In this document: piece by piece, positions 8,311 to 16,314 of the stretch
Numbering within the stretch: position 1 is the first letter of the stretch
Layout: each line of letters starts with the position of its first letter
Assembly: GCF_047470865.1 (NCBI RefSeq)
Contig: NZ_JAZDRH010000019.1
Coordinates: forward strand, 1 to 63,905
DNA: 63,905 nt
Source of the DNA: JAZDRH01 sp047470865
Lineage (GTDB): Bacteria; Pseudomonadota; Gammaproteobacteria; Pseudomonadales; Pseudomonadaceae
Direction: 5' to 3'
Position numbers and translations under genes: made by a program
Notes under the pieces: model-generated
Told to the model about the DNA's origin: nothing
What the model saw: only the letters and a program-made list of their open reading frames with translations
Databases searched by the model: none

Positions 8311-8604
8311 CTACAGCGCAGCTAAAGAGTGGATTTGGGTTAATTGATCTAATGTAAAATGGGGGTTGCAGAAGTTGCAATGTGCTGCTACCTGTACGGC
8401 ATAAAAATCAAGCTCAAGGCTTGTAAATATACGCCAGCAACAAGGACAACTAGCTTTAACTAACTCAATACAGCATTGTTGTGCTTGCATGTGAGTAGCC
8501 TGTAATTCGCTACATGATTGGCACTCATAATCATAAATAGTTACCGCCGTATAGTTAGCTGCACTCTCTAGATAGAAAGAAGGTTGCTGCAGTTGATCTG
8601 GCAT
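8311..8604 (-). CDS. Cys-rich small protein, possible zinc ribbon
   Basis: A 97-residue cytoplasmic protein with ten Cys, arranged as CQSC, then CC, CPCC and finally CNFC; the spacing of the CxxC-type pairs suggests one or two zinc knuckles. No signal peptide is visible. I do not recognise the family. It is isolated, with about 60-75 bases on each side, in the same direction as the neighbouring genes. Metal binding is inferred only from the Cys pattern. Confidence 0.6.
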   Translation of the reverse strand: MPDQLQQPSFYLESAANYTAVTIYDYECQSCSELQATHMQAQQCCIELVKASCPCCWRIFTSLELDFYAVQVAAHCNFCNPHFTLDQLTQIHSLAAL

Positions 8605-8678
8605 AGGTTACTCCTGTTATTTATTAGGCTCATTTCAACAGGAGCGCATGACAATATGATGTCAGTATTTAAACACAT

Positions 8679-8966
8679 TTAACGCTTATTCAGTTGACGC
8701 TCTAAGTCAGCAACTTTACGTTCCAACTTTTCTGTTTTTTGCTGCAACTCTTTTAATTGTTTTTGTAGCTGCTGCACATCTTGCACTGAAAGATCACTTT
8801 TTTGAACCTTTTCACCCCAAGTATCCACTACGACCAAGCTGCCATTAGAGGCTTTCTGTTTTAAATCAAATCTTAGCTCAGCAGCCAAACTGGCTGTGGA
8901 GGTACTGAGTATGAGCAAGCAAAAAACTGTTGTTAATTTACGCATAGTGTAGCGTCCAAATGCCAT
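8679..8966 (-). CDS. Small exported coiled-coil protein
   Basis: A 95-residue product with a signal peptide (LTTVFCLLILSTSTASLAA) and a C-terminal heptad coiled coil from about residue 60 (LQKQLKELQQKTEKLERK), so probably a periplasmic oligomer. The ATG at 8966 overlaps the stop of the NlpC/P60 gene (TAATG), suggesting coupling. An ATG seven codons later, at 8945, with a GGA upstream, also gives a good signal peptide, and I cannot decide between them. It is the last gene of a unit with two NlpC/P60 lipoproteins, so a cell-wall role is plausible. Confidence 0.7.
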   Translation of the reverse strand: MAFGRYTMRKLTTVFCLLILSTSTASLAAELRFDLKQKASNGSLVVVDTWGEKVQKSDLSVQDVQQLQKQLKELQQKTEKLERKVADLERQLNKR

Positions 8967-9466
8967 TAGTTCACGGCTAACGGTCTTTTAGCATTAAGGT
9001 AGGCTTTATTCCAGTAGCTGTTTTCTATGCTATCTAAACGTACTGTACCGCCTGAAGAAGGCGCATGCACAAAACGCCCTTCACCAACATAGATCCCAGC
9101 ATGGCTGACTCTACGGCTTTTTCCTGTGGCGAAAAATAGAATATCACCGCTTTGCCATTGATTACGTTTAACCGTAGGCGCTTTCATGGCAATCATTTCT
9201 GAAGTGGTTCTAGGTAGGCGCATATTGGCTACGTCATTGTAAACGAACGTAATTAAACCACTACAGTCAAAGCCTGAGTCTGGCGTATTACCACCCCAAA
9301 CATAAGGCGTTCCAACTAAGCCCAATGCACGGAATAAAACATCCTGAGACTGTATAGGCGCATTCGCTGACGTAGGCAAAGAGAGATTTGAGCTAGGTTC
9401 AGGTGCTTGAGTTGCACAACCTGTAAATAAAAGAACGCTGAGTAATACTACATTTAAGCGTTTCAT
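8966..9466 (-). CDS. NlpC/P60 lipoprotein, probable peptidoglycan endopeptidase
   Basis: A 166-residue lipoprotein with lipobox FTGC (Cys17). The NlpC/P60 papain-like domain carries the nucleophile in FDCSG (Cys68), the His in VSHAGIYVG (His122) and a third polar residue near FVHAP (His134). Enzymes of this kind cut gamma-D-Glu-diaminopimelate or cross-link bonds in peptidoglycan (MepS-like) and act in the periplasm from a lipid anchor. It is a tandem paralogue of the next gene upstream, separated by about 20 bases. Confidence 0.9.
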   Translation of the reverse strand: MKRLNVVLLSVLLFTGCATQAPEPSSNLSLPTSANAPIQSQDVLFRALGLVGTPYVWGGNTPDSGFDCSGLITFVYNDVANMRLPRTTSEMIAMKAPTVKRNQWQSGDILFFATGKSRRVSHAGIYVGEGRFVHAPSSGGTVRLDSIENSYWNKAYLNAKRPLAVN

Positions 9467-9487
9467 GGCCTTCTCTCTTTAGCTGAT

Positions 9488-10126
9488 TTAAAAACTCGCT
9501 GTCGGCATATTCATCAAAATGGGTTGTGCTTCGCTTTTTTCCAGCACGCGCTTGGCTTGTAAATAGCTCGCATTCCAATAGCTATTGGTTAAGCTATCAA
9601 TGCGTACTCCGCCACTGCGTCGACTACCTGAATGGATAAACTTGTTATTTCCCATGTAAATACCAACATGGCTAACAGGTCCACGCCCACGCTTATTAAA
9701 TAGAATAAGGTCACCGGGCACTAGCTCGGTGCGCTTTACTTGTGTTGCATTCATCGCCAACATAGCACGCGTAGTACGTGGTAAAACAATGCCTGTTTGA
9801 TTTTTATATAAGTAGCCAACAAACCCACTGCAATCAAAGCCAGTCGTGGTAGTACCACCAAAACGGTAAGGTGTACCTATTAGCTCTTTTCCAGCAGAAA
9901 GAATACTATCTGCCAAGCCAGGTAACTCATAGCTGATTAAGGCGTTATATGTCTGCCCGTTATCTTCAATAATGGATAGCAATTGTTGGCTATCAACTCC
10001 TGTTGAAGATAACGCAGCTTCACGAGCAAAAAATCCATTTTTTTTAGGTTGCGCCGAGGTACAAGCAGTTAAGGCAATAAGTAAGCCGATGGGCACAATA
10101 GATGCTAGGCGTTTTAGCATAAGCAT
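9488..10126 (-). CDS. NlpC/P60 lipoprotein with N-terminal extension
   Basis: A 212-residue paralogue of the neighbouring NlpC/P60 gene. The signal ends in the lipobox LTAC (Cys22). An extra segment of about 50 residues precedes the catalytic domain, where FDCSG (Cys99), VSHVGIYMG (His153) and FIHSG (His165) form the triad. LPRTTRAM matches LPRTTSEM in the paralogue. The pair looks like an old tandem duplication with diverged linker regions. Tandem NlpC/P60 lipoproteins are also known in pseudomonads. Specificity cannot be told from sequence. Confidence 0.9.
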   Translation of the reverse strand: MLMLKRLASIVPIGLLIALTACTSAQPKKNGFFAREAALSSTGVDSQQLLSIIEDNGQTYNALISYELPGLADSILSAGKELIGTPYRFGGTTTTGFDCSGFVGYLYKNQTGIVLPRTTRAMLAMNATQVKRTELVPGDLILFNKRGRGPVSHVGIYMGNNKFIHSGSRRSGGVRIDSLTNSYWNASYLQAKRVLEKSEAQPILMNMPTASF

Positions 10127-10238
10127 ATAGGTGTCTGGTCAGTTAGCGATAAGATATTTTGCATTGTGCTTAACTGAATAGCAATTTTTTTTGACTAAAA
10201 CGTGACTAAAATCTACGCCTAGCATTCTAAGATTACGT

Positions 10239-10910
10239 TTAGTGATTGACTGTAAACGCCAGCATCATGGAAAGTTGACACAAAGGACGCTTACTTTGTT
10301 CATGCAACTGATTAAAATAAGCTTGAACTGTAGCCAAATCTTTCTGGCTTGTTGGCTGCTTAGTAACAAGCGCTTGAGCCTTGAGTGCTGCCACAACATC
10401 ATTTGATAAAACAAAGGTATCTTTACCAGCCATACGTAAAAAGCGTGGTGCGGATAAGCCACCTAGTTGACTACCATTTTTTGCTAAGTAGCGCCATAAA
10501 CCTGTGATATCACTGGTTTCCCACTGGGCTATAAACTGACCAAAGCTGCCATATTTTTGTTGTATATCCAAAATCATTTGCGCATTTAATGGCACACTTT
10601 TGAGTTTACCTAAATGACGGATTATCTTTTCGTTGTGCATAAGCCGTTCTAAATGTTCAGCGCCCATCAATACAACTTTATTAGGCTCAAAAGCAAAGAA
10701 AGCACGCTCAAATTCAGGCCATTTAGCATCTACTACACTGTGTTTTAAGCCTGCACGAAATACGCGCAGACTTAAAAGAGATAAGTATCTATCATCTGTG
10801 ACTTTTGCTAATTCTTCGCCGCTTTTAGCACTAGGTAAACGCTGTTCTAATGCTTCTAGCGAACCAAAGCGATTTAAACAATAGGTCAGCAACCATTGAT
10901 AATCTTTCAT
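10239..10910 (-). CDS. Tag-like DNA-3-methyladenine glycosylase family protein, degenerate
   Basis: A 223-residue protein. Its centre aligns with E. coli Tag: FRAGLKHSVVDAKWPEFERA, then FEPNKVVLM and the helical IIRHLGKLKSVPLNAQ. However, the N-terminal Cys and the His ligands for zinc are absent, and the position of the catalytic Glu (CLEGQQAG in Tag) reads SLRVFRAG. Base-excision activity is therefore doubtful. I start at 10910 (AGAGGA upstream, just after the permease stop) rather than 10940, which would run into the ABC permease. A family of such proteins appears conserved in Pseudomonas (from memory). Confidence 0.75.
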   Translation of the reverse strand: MKDYQWLLTYCLNRFGSLEALEQRLPSAKSGEELAKVTDDRYLSLLSLRVFRAGLKHSVVDAKWPEFERAFFAFEPNKVVLMGAEHLERLMHNEKIIRHLGKLKSVPLNAQMILDIQQKYGSFGQFIAQWETSDITGLWRYLAKNGSQLGGLSAPRFLRMAGKDTFVLSNDVVAALKAQALVTKQPTSQKDLATVQAYFNQLHEQSKRPLCQLSMMLAFTVNH

Positions 10911-10917
10911 AGATCCT

Positions 10918-11697
10918 CTATTGACGCATACCACGGCCACTATTAAGCAAATAAATACTCCATATATACAGCACCACAGTAGTCAAGATTACTAAGCTGA
11001 TAGCCAACCAAACATTGATATCAGACTGCCCTAAAATACCGTAACGGAATGCATTAACCATATGCAAAATAGGGTTGGCTAACGAAAGGTTTTGCCAAAA
11101 TGGCGATAGCATGTCTATTGAGTAAAATACACCACCTAAGTAGGTTAAAGGTGTTAATACAAAAGAGGGAATAATGGAGATATCATCAAAATTGCGGGCA
11201 AACACAGCGTTAATAAATCCGCCTAATGAAAAGACTGCCGCTGTAAAAATCACCACTAATAAGGTAATACCACTATTGTAAATAGCGATTTCTGTAAAGA
11301 ATAATGACAGCGCACTCACTATAGCCGCTACAATTAAACCTCGTATCACACCACCCATCACATAGCCTAATACCACTACATGTGACGACATGGGTGAGGC
11401 CAGTATTTCCTCTATTGAGCGATGAAACTTGGTGCTAAAAAAGCTCGATACCACATTACTATATGAGTTAGTGATAACCGACATCATAATCAAACCTGGC
11501 ACAATATATTGCATGTAGGTAAAGCCATGCATATCGCCAATTTGTTTGCCAATTAAATTACCGAAAATAACAAAGTACAGCACCATGGTGATGGCTGGCG
11601 GCAGCAATGTTTGCGGCCAAATACGCAAGAATCGACGTACTTCTCGATACACTATGGTTTGTAGTGCAACCCAATTACTCGCCCACTCACTATTCAT
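10918..11697 (-). CDS. ABC-2 type transporter permease (YadH-like)
   Basis: A 259-residue ABC-2 membrane subunit with six predicted helices; PGLIMMSVITNSYSNVVSSF and the region around LTPLTYLGGVFYSID are typical of YadH/NodJ-type exporters. It overlaps its ATPase gene by 8 bases. Together they form a two-gene exporter of unknown substrate (drug, polysaccharide or lipid export are all known for this class). The Tag-like gene starts 7 bases downstream. Confidence 0.88.
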   Translation of the reverse strand: MNSEWASNWVALQTIVYREVRRFLRIWPQTLLPPAITMVLYFVIFGNLIGKQIGDMHGFTYMQYIVPGLIMMSVITNSYSNVVSSFFSTKFHRSIEEILASPMSSHVVVLGYVMGGVIRGLIVAAIVSALSLFFTEIAIYNSGITLLVVIFTAAVFSLGGFINAVFARNFDDISIIPSFVLTPLTYLGGVFYSIDMLSPFWQNLSLANPILHMVNAFRYGILGQSDINVWLAISLVILTTVVLYIWSIYLLNSGRGMRQ

Positions 11698-12622
11698 GAT
11701 TTGCGCCTAAATTCTTTTCTACTAATGAAACAAATAATTCTTCTAAACGATTACTTTTATTACGCAAACTTAAAACCTCTACGCCTTCCGCTGCCAATAA
11801 TTCAAATAAGCGCGTAACACCTTGGCTTTTTTCAATTTGTACTTCTAAGGTTAATTCATCTATAAGCTGACAAGCATAGCCTGCTAGTTGTGGTGCGCTT
11901 TGGCGAGGTTCTTTTAAATCTAAGAGTAGTGTTTCTACAGTTAATTTATTAAGCAGATCTCGCATGCTTGTATTTTCGACAATTTGCCCATGATCAATAA
12001 TAGCGATATGGCGGCAGAGCTGCTCAGCTTCTTCTAAGTAATGAGTGGTTAAAATAATGGTTGTACCTTGCTCATTTAGCTCTACTAGAAACTCCCACAT
12101 TGAACGGCGCAGTTCAATATCAACACCTGCAGTTGGTTCGTCAAGAATCAGCAGTTTGGGGCTATGCATTAATGCTCTTGCGATCATCAAACGGCGCTTC
12201 ATACCACCCGATAACATACGCGCACTAGTGTTGCGTTTTTCCCATAAACCTAATTGTTTTAAGTATTTTTCTGCCAGCGGAGCAGCTTGTTTAGCTCGAA
12301 TACCGTAATAGCCTGCTTGTGTAATTAAAATATTATAGGCTGTTTCAAACTGGTTAAAATTAAACTCTTGTGGCACCACACCAATGCAGCGCTTAAGAGC
12401 ATGCGGCTGCTTATCTAAGTCATGACCAAAGATCTCTATTGTGCCAGCCGTTTTATTGACCAAAGTCGATAAAATGCCAATAGTGGTTGATTTGCCTGCA
12501 CCATTTGGGCCAAGCAAAGCAAAAAAATCGCCTTCTTTAACATCTAGATCTAATCCCTTGAGTGCCTGAAATCCATTAGCGTAGGTCTTTTGTAGCTGAC
12601 GAATGGACAGCGCTAAGCTCAT
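11690..12622 (-). CDS. ABC transporter ATP-binding protein (YadG-like)
   Basis: A 310-residue ABC ATPase. Walker A is LLGPNGAGKSTTIG, the Q-loop follows in VVPQEFNFNQFET, the signature is LSGGMKRRL, Walker B is LLILDEPTAGVD, and the H-loop lies in TTHYLEEAEQL. The C-terminal 80 residues form a small regulatory extension common in the DrrA/YadG class. It is transcribed ahead of its permease partner with an 8-base overlap and is cytoplasmic, on the inner membrane face. Confidence 0.92.
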   Translation of the reverse strand: MSLALSIRQLQKTYANGFQALKGLDLDVKEGDFFALLGPNGAGKSTTIGILSTLVNKTAGTIEIFGHDLDKQPHALKRCIGVVPQEFNFNQFETAYNILITQAGYYGIRAKQAAPLAEKYLKQLGLWEKRNTSARMLSGGMKRRLMIARALMHSPKLLILDEPTAGVDIELRRSMWEFLVELNEQGTTIILTTHYLEEAEQLCRHIAIIDHGQIVENTSMRDLLNKLTVETLLLDLKEPRQSAPQLAGYACQLIDELTLEVQIEKSQGVTRLFELLAAEGVEVLSLRNKSNRLEELFVSLVEKNLGANHE

Positions 12623-12649
12623 AATACAGCCCTTAACCTTTAAGTAGAT

Positions 12650-13195
12650 TTATGCCAATTTAAAAAACTGGCCGCAGCTCCATACGCCGTAGCATTCTTC
12701 TCCATCTACTAAGTGCATGCAGCTATACTCAACCAGCTCATAATAATGGGTTCGCGCAATCAAAGTTTCAAGCTGTTGTCGCACCAGAGCATAAGGTCGT
12801 GGCTGATTCGTTACAGAGTTCAAAGTTAAACGCAGTGGATGCTGCTCATCTAGCCAAAAACATTCATCCACATTAGTTGTAACTTTTATTTGCTGCTCTG
12901 CTCCCTTGCCTAGTATTTCTAAAGACTGAGTAACAAAAGGCGCATCCTCAACTTGAATACCCAACTTTTCAACAGGTGTGACTAAATAAAATTTATCATG
13001 CTCTTTACGCAAAATACTGGCGAATAAACACCGCATTGCTTGACGTTTGATTTCCCCGCCTTGATAAAACCAGCGCCCATCAGCCATAATTTGCATATCA
13101 ATGTCACCGCCAAAAGCTGGGTTCCACGTTAGCTTTTCTTCATGGGGTGCTTGCCCAGCAAGGGCTAATTCATTTAAGGCTTGTAAATTTTGCAT
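12650..13195 (-). CDS. DUF1285 family protein
   Basis: A 181-residue cytoplasmic protein matching DUF1285 (COG3816): GDIDMQIMADGRWFYQGGEI, then FASILRKEHDKFYLVTPVEK, and YALVRQQLETLIARTHYYEL. The structurally characterised relative is a two-domain beta protein of unknown role. It starts 12 bases after the radical SAM gene stop, so it belongs to the TetR-radical SAM-DUF1285 unit. Confidence 0.8.
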   Translation of the reverse strand: MQNLQALNELALAGQAPHEEKLTWNPAFGGDIDMQIMADGRWFYQGGEIKRQAMRCLFASILRKEHDKFYLVTPVEKLGIQVEDAPFVTQSLEILGKGAEQQIKVTTNVDECFWLDEQHPLRLTLNSVTNQPRPYALVRQQLETLIARTHYYELVEYSCMHLVDGEECYGVWSCGQFFKLA

Positions 13196-13207
13196 GCTGC
13201 CCTCGAA

Positions 13208-14101
13208 CTACAGACCACGTTGCCACTCTTGGCGTAAAGGAACTTGCTGCGGTCTTTCAATTGCTTGACGAATCTGAGCTAAGAGCTTTTCTTTGTCTTT
13301 GCCTAATACGCCTTTAAGCACAAGATAGTTTGAAGCATGATCGCTTCGAAAAATCGTATTATTCAATGTGAGGCTAGACAGCATATGTTCTAGCTCATGA
13401 AATAACTGCGCTTGAGTCAAGGGGAGAAAATCGGGATAGGCATCGACAAAACGTTGAGTTCCCAAAGGAAAACTCACCACTAAGGTGGATAAGTATTCAG
13501 GCTGCGTTTCATTCATCAAGCGGGCTGAGTTTTTCGCATGCTGCTCACTGAGCGCTTGTCCACCTAGGCCGTTTAAAATCATCACTGACCGCGATATACC
13601 TGCTTGAGCTAATTTATTGAGCGCCTCTGCTGAAGAGGCAAAAGTTTCGCCCTTATTAACCCAACTTAACACAGCATCATCACCTGACTCACAGCCAACA
13701 TAAACTAACTTTAAGCCCAAATCTGCCAGTTCTTTTAACTCATCAACCGATTTATTTTTCACATTACTGGGCAAGCAATAGCTGGAAACACGTTGCACCG
13801 TTGGCATGTATTCTTGTATTGCTTGCAAAATAGGTATTAGGCGTCGCGTTGATAACGCCAGTGCATCCCCATCCGCTAAAAACACACGGCGCACGGCTAA
13901 GAGTTCGCTCGCTTTGCGTATTTCCTCTATCACCTGTTGCTCGTTACGCACATGAAATTTTTTTTGAGGTGCTGTATACATCTCGCAAAACGTACACTTA
14001 TTCCAAGAGCAACCGTTAGTAACAGGCAATATTAATGAGTTGGCCTCACTGGGTGGGCGAAACACTGGCTCAATATAGTGGATGGGAAAGGCGTGATTCA
14101 T
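13208..14101 (-). CDS. Radical SAM protein
   Basis: A 297-residue radical SAM enzyme. The cluster motif is GCSWNKCTFCEMY, with Cys31, Cys36 and Cys39. This is the CX4CX2C spacing rather than the commoner CX3CX2C. Further SAM-binding landmarks are YVGCESGDDAVL (the GGE/ESG region) and ILNGLGGQ. The substrate is unknown. It overlaps the TetR gene by four bases (ATGA) and is followed by DUF1285, an arrangement that implies the regulator controls this operon. Confidence 0.85.
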   Translation of the reverse strand: MNHAFPIHYIEPVFRPPSEANSLILPVTNGCSWNKCTFCEMYTAPQKKFHVRNEQQVIEEIRKASELLAVRRVFLADGDALALSTRRLIPILQAIQEYMPTVQRVSSYCLPSNVKNKSVDELKELADLGLKLVYVGCESGDDAVLSWVNKGETFASSAEALNKLAQAGISRSVMILNGLGGQALSEQHAKNSARLMNETQPEYLSTLVVSFPLGTQRFVDAYPDFLPLTQAQLFHELEHMLSSLTLNNTIFRSDHASNYLVLKGVLGKDKEKLLAQIRQAIERPQQVPLRQEWQRGL

Positions 14102-14730
14102 TTAGGCTCATGTTCTCGCTTACGTTTATTCCCCATACGCACACCAATGTCCATCAAGAACTGGAAGAATCCCTCTTGATCTTCTAACACTTGATTCCAG
14201 AACGGTGAGTGAAATAAGGCTACCGCACCATGCACTAAAGCCCATGCTGCACAATAGTGGAAGTAAGGTGGGACATCTTCCAGCTTACCTTCATCAATAC
14301 GTGCTTCAATAAGCTGAGTTAAACGCTGAAAATTGGATTTACGGATACTGTGTAGCTGCTCAACCATTTCAGGTAGTTGGTGACCTTTGACTACCTTTTC
14401 TTCTAAACGATCAAATAAGCGGTAACGTTGCGGATCACGCATACGAAATGCAAAGTAAGCACGCGATAAAGCTTCCTTGTCAGTCGATACCACATTCGAC
14501 TGAAATAGCTCATTTAGCTCTCGCTCGTAATCTAGCATTAACCGCAAATAGATTTCTGTTTTCGATTTAAAATGCTTATAAATGGTTCCTTTACCAATAC
14601 CCACAGTATCAGCAATCATTTCTACCGTAACACTGTCTTCACCCTGCTCTAAAAACAGCGCTAATGCCGTGTCTAATATTTCTTGTTCGCGACGGCGGAA
14701 CTCCCGTACTTTGCGCGGCTCTTTCTGCAT
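14098..14730 (-). CDS. TetR-family transcriptional regulator
   Basis: A 210-residue repressor. The N-terminal helix-turn-helix reads ILDTALALFLEQGEDSVTVE followed by IADTVGIGKGTIYKHFKSK (about residues 18-56). The helical C-terminal domain would bind a ligand, which cannot be guessed. It is first in an operon with a radical SAM protein and DUF1285. A GACTA-CC-TAGTC palindrome sits just upstream of the start codon, overlapping the ribosome-binding region, and suggests autoregulation. Confidence 0.88.
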   Translation of the reverse strand: MQKEPRKVREFRRREQEILDTALALFLEQGEDSVTVEMIADTVGIGKGTIYKHFKSKTEIYLRLMLDYERELNELFQSNVVSTDKEALSRAYFAFRMRDPQRYRLFDRLEEKVVKGHQLPEMVEQLHSIRKSNFQRLTQLIEARIDEGKLEDVPPYFHYCAAWALVHGAVALFHSPFWNQVLEDQEGFFQFLMDIGVRMGNKRKREHEPK

Positions 14731-14735
14731 AAAAA

Positions 14736-14747
14736 GACTACCTAGTC
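14736..14747. promoter_or_regulatory. Candidate TetR operator (GACTA-CC-TAGTC)
   Basis: A perfect palindrome with 5-bp arms and a 2-base centre lies 6 bases ahead of the TetR start codon; on the minus strand its AGG also forms the only Shine-Dalgarno-like sequence. Bound repressor would block both transcription and access to the start region. The assignment rests on position and symmetry only. Confidence 0.45.
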
Positions 14748-14769
14748 AGTTTAGGAAAAAATTATTATG

Positions 14770-14794
14770 CACGTGCATTATAAAAATGCACGTG
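14770..14794 (-). terminator. Hairpin downstream of the lepA-pdxJ block
   Basis: CACGTGCATT (14770-14779) and AATGCACGTG (14785-14794) form a perfect 10-bp stem with loop ATAAA. On the minus strand the hairpin is followed by CATAATAATTTTTT, so it can terminate transcription coming from pdxJ 90 bases upstream. The left arm also belongs to a self-palindrome (ATGCACGTGCAT, 14767-14778), so a protein-binding role near the TetR promoter is an alternative. Confidence 0.5.
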
Positions 14795-14882
14795 ATGATT
14801 TAATTTTAAGACTAAAGATGAATAACTAGTCATAAAACATACGCTATTTCTATTTAGAATAACCAAGATTTTTCCGGTGCAA

Positions 14883-15626
14883 TTAACGTTGGCTAGCGGC
14901 AATAATTAGCGCTTTCATTTCTTTTACCGCCTGAGGAAAACCTACAAATAGCGCATGAGCAACAATGGCATGTCCAATATTTAATTCATTAATGCCTTCA
15001 ATGGCGGCAATAGGCTCTACATTTTGATAGTTCAATCCATGCCCTGCGTTAACACATAATCCTAAGCCTCGTGCATAGGTCACACTTTGCGTAATACGCT
15101 CAAGTTCTTGCGCTTGCTCCGCCTCTGTAGCAGCCTCAGCATAACGCCCTGTATGCAATTCAATAATATTGGCGCCCACTCGTTGAGCGGCAGCTATCTG
15201 CTCTTTATCCGGATCAATAAAAAGAGAAACCTGAGTGCCTACTTGATGCATTCGAGCAACTGCTTGCGCAATCCGTTGTTCTTGCCCGGCAACATCTAAC
15301 CCACCTTCAGTGGTTAATTCTTGGCGAGTTTCAGGCACAAAACAGGCATGATGTGGACGTAACTCCTCAGCAATACTGAGCATTTCCTCGGTAACGCCCA
15401 TCTCAAAGTTCATCCGTGTTTTAAGCACTTCACTAAGTACACGAACATCTCGATCTTGAATATGGCGACGATCTTCGCGCAAATGCACAGTAATGCCATC
15501 GGCACCTGCTTGCTCTGCATCTAGAGCTGCTTTAACAGGATCAGGATAGTTTGTACCACGTGCTTGACGCACAGTAGCTATATGGTCAATGTTGACACCC
15601 AGTAAAATTCGTTTTTCAAGATTCAT
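14883..15626 (-). CDS. pdxJ: Pyridoxine 5'-phosphate synthase
   Basis: A 247-residue TIM-barrel enzyme that condenses 3-amino-2-oxopropyl phosphate with deoxyxylulose 5-phosphate to pyridoxine phosphate, the final step of vitamin B6 synthesis. Family landmarks are LGVNIDHIATVRQARG at the N-terminus, DGITVHLREDRRHI, the Glu of MNFEMGV, and the C-terminal ELNIGHAIVAHALF. Start 15626 is one base from the recO stop. It ends the lepA-lepB-rnc-era-recO-pdxJ series, the same order as in Pseudomonas. Confidence 0.96.
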   Translation of the reverse strand: MNLEKRILLGVNIDHIATVRQARGTNYPDPVKAALDAEQAGADGITVHLREDRRHIQDRDVRVLSEVLKTRMNFEMGVTEEMLSIAEELRPHHACFVPETRQELTTEGGLDVAGQEQRIAQAVARMHQVGTQVSLFIDPDKEQIAAAQRVGANIIELHTGRYAEAATEAEQAQELERITQSVTYARGLGLCVNAGHGLNYQNVEPIAAIEGINELNIGHAIVAHALFVGFPQAVKEMKALIIAASQR

Positions 15627-15627
15627 G

Positions 15628-16305
15628 TTAAATATCCTTCAAACCCATAAAAAGCTCACGGCTAGCTAGTGGTTTAGTGCCTAATAATGGAGCCAGCGCC
15701 TGACGCATTAAACGTTTTGCCACTATCAGTGTTCGTTTATCCTGCCACTGCGCTTGTGCTAAGGCTAACAAATCTTCACCTTTAAAAGCGCCTGGCTTTA
15801 GCTGCGCCTGCATAACAAAGCCAGTATCATGCACTAGAGCATACCAAAGAGTAGCATCTATAGTAGCGCCTTGGGCATCATGAGTCAGTGAGAAACCATA
15901 TCCTAGCTGCTCTAACAAACGCCATTCGAAAGTTCGCAATAAAGGCTCCACAGGATAATTATTAGCCAATGCTATTAAGCTACTTTGATATTGCTGAAAA
16001 ATAATAGGCTGCGGGTCTTCTAAGGCAAGTAAACGCACTAATAACTCATTTAAATATAAGCCACAAAATAAAGTAGTGCCTTGCAATAACAAGAGCGGGC
16101 CCATAGACGCATGTTGTGCAATATTTTTTAGTTCGCCCCGGCCTTTTAATTCTATTTCGAGTAATGAGAAAGGGCGTATTTGTGAACCTTTTTGAGAGCG
16201 AGCGCCACGCAAGACCGCTCGCATGCGGCCTTGTTCAGTGAAAAGATCAACGAGCGCGCTGCTTTCTTTATAAGGCCGACTATGCAAAACATAGGCCGAC
16301 AGCAT
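15628..16305 (-). CDS. recO: DNA repair protein RecO
   Basis: A 225-residue RecO. The N-terminal OB domain starts AYVLHSRPYKESSALVDLFT and continues with VLRGARSQKGS; a helical C-terminal domain follows. The C-terminal zinc-finger Cys residues present in some RecO proteins are absent, as in other gammaproteobacteria. RecO loads RecA onto SSB-coated DNA with RecR. It is tightly packed between era (9 bases) and pdxJ (1 base). Confidence 0.93.
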   Translation of the reverse strand: MLSAYVLHSRPYKESSALVDLFTEQGRMRAVLRGARSQKGSQIRPFSLLEIELKGRGELKNIAQHASMGPLLLLQGTTLFCGLYLNELLVRLLALEDPQPIIFQQYQSSLIALANNYPVEPLLRTFEWRLLEQLGYGFSLTHDAQGATIDATLWYALVHDTGFVMQAQLKPGAFKGEDLLALAQAQWQDKRTLIVAKRLMRQALAPLLGTKPLASRELFMGLKDI

Positions 16306-16314
16306 AACTCGCCT

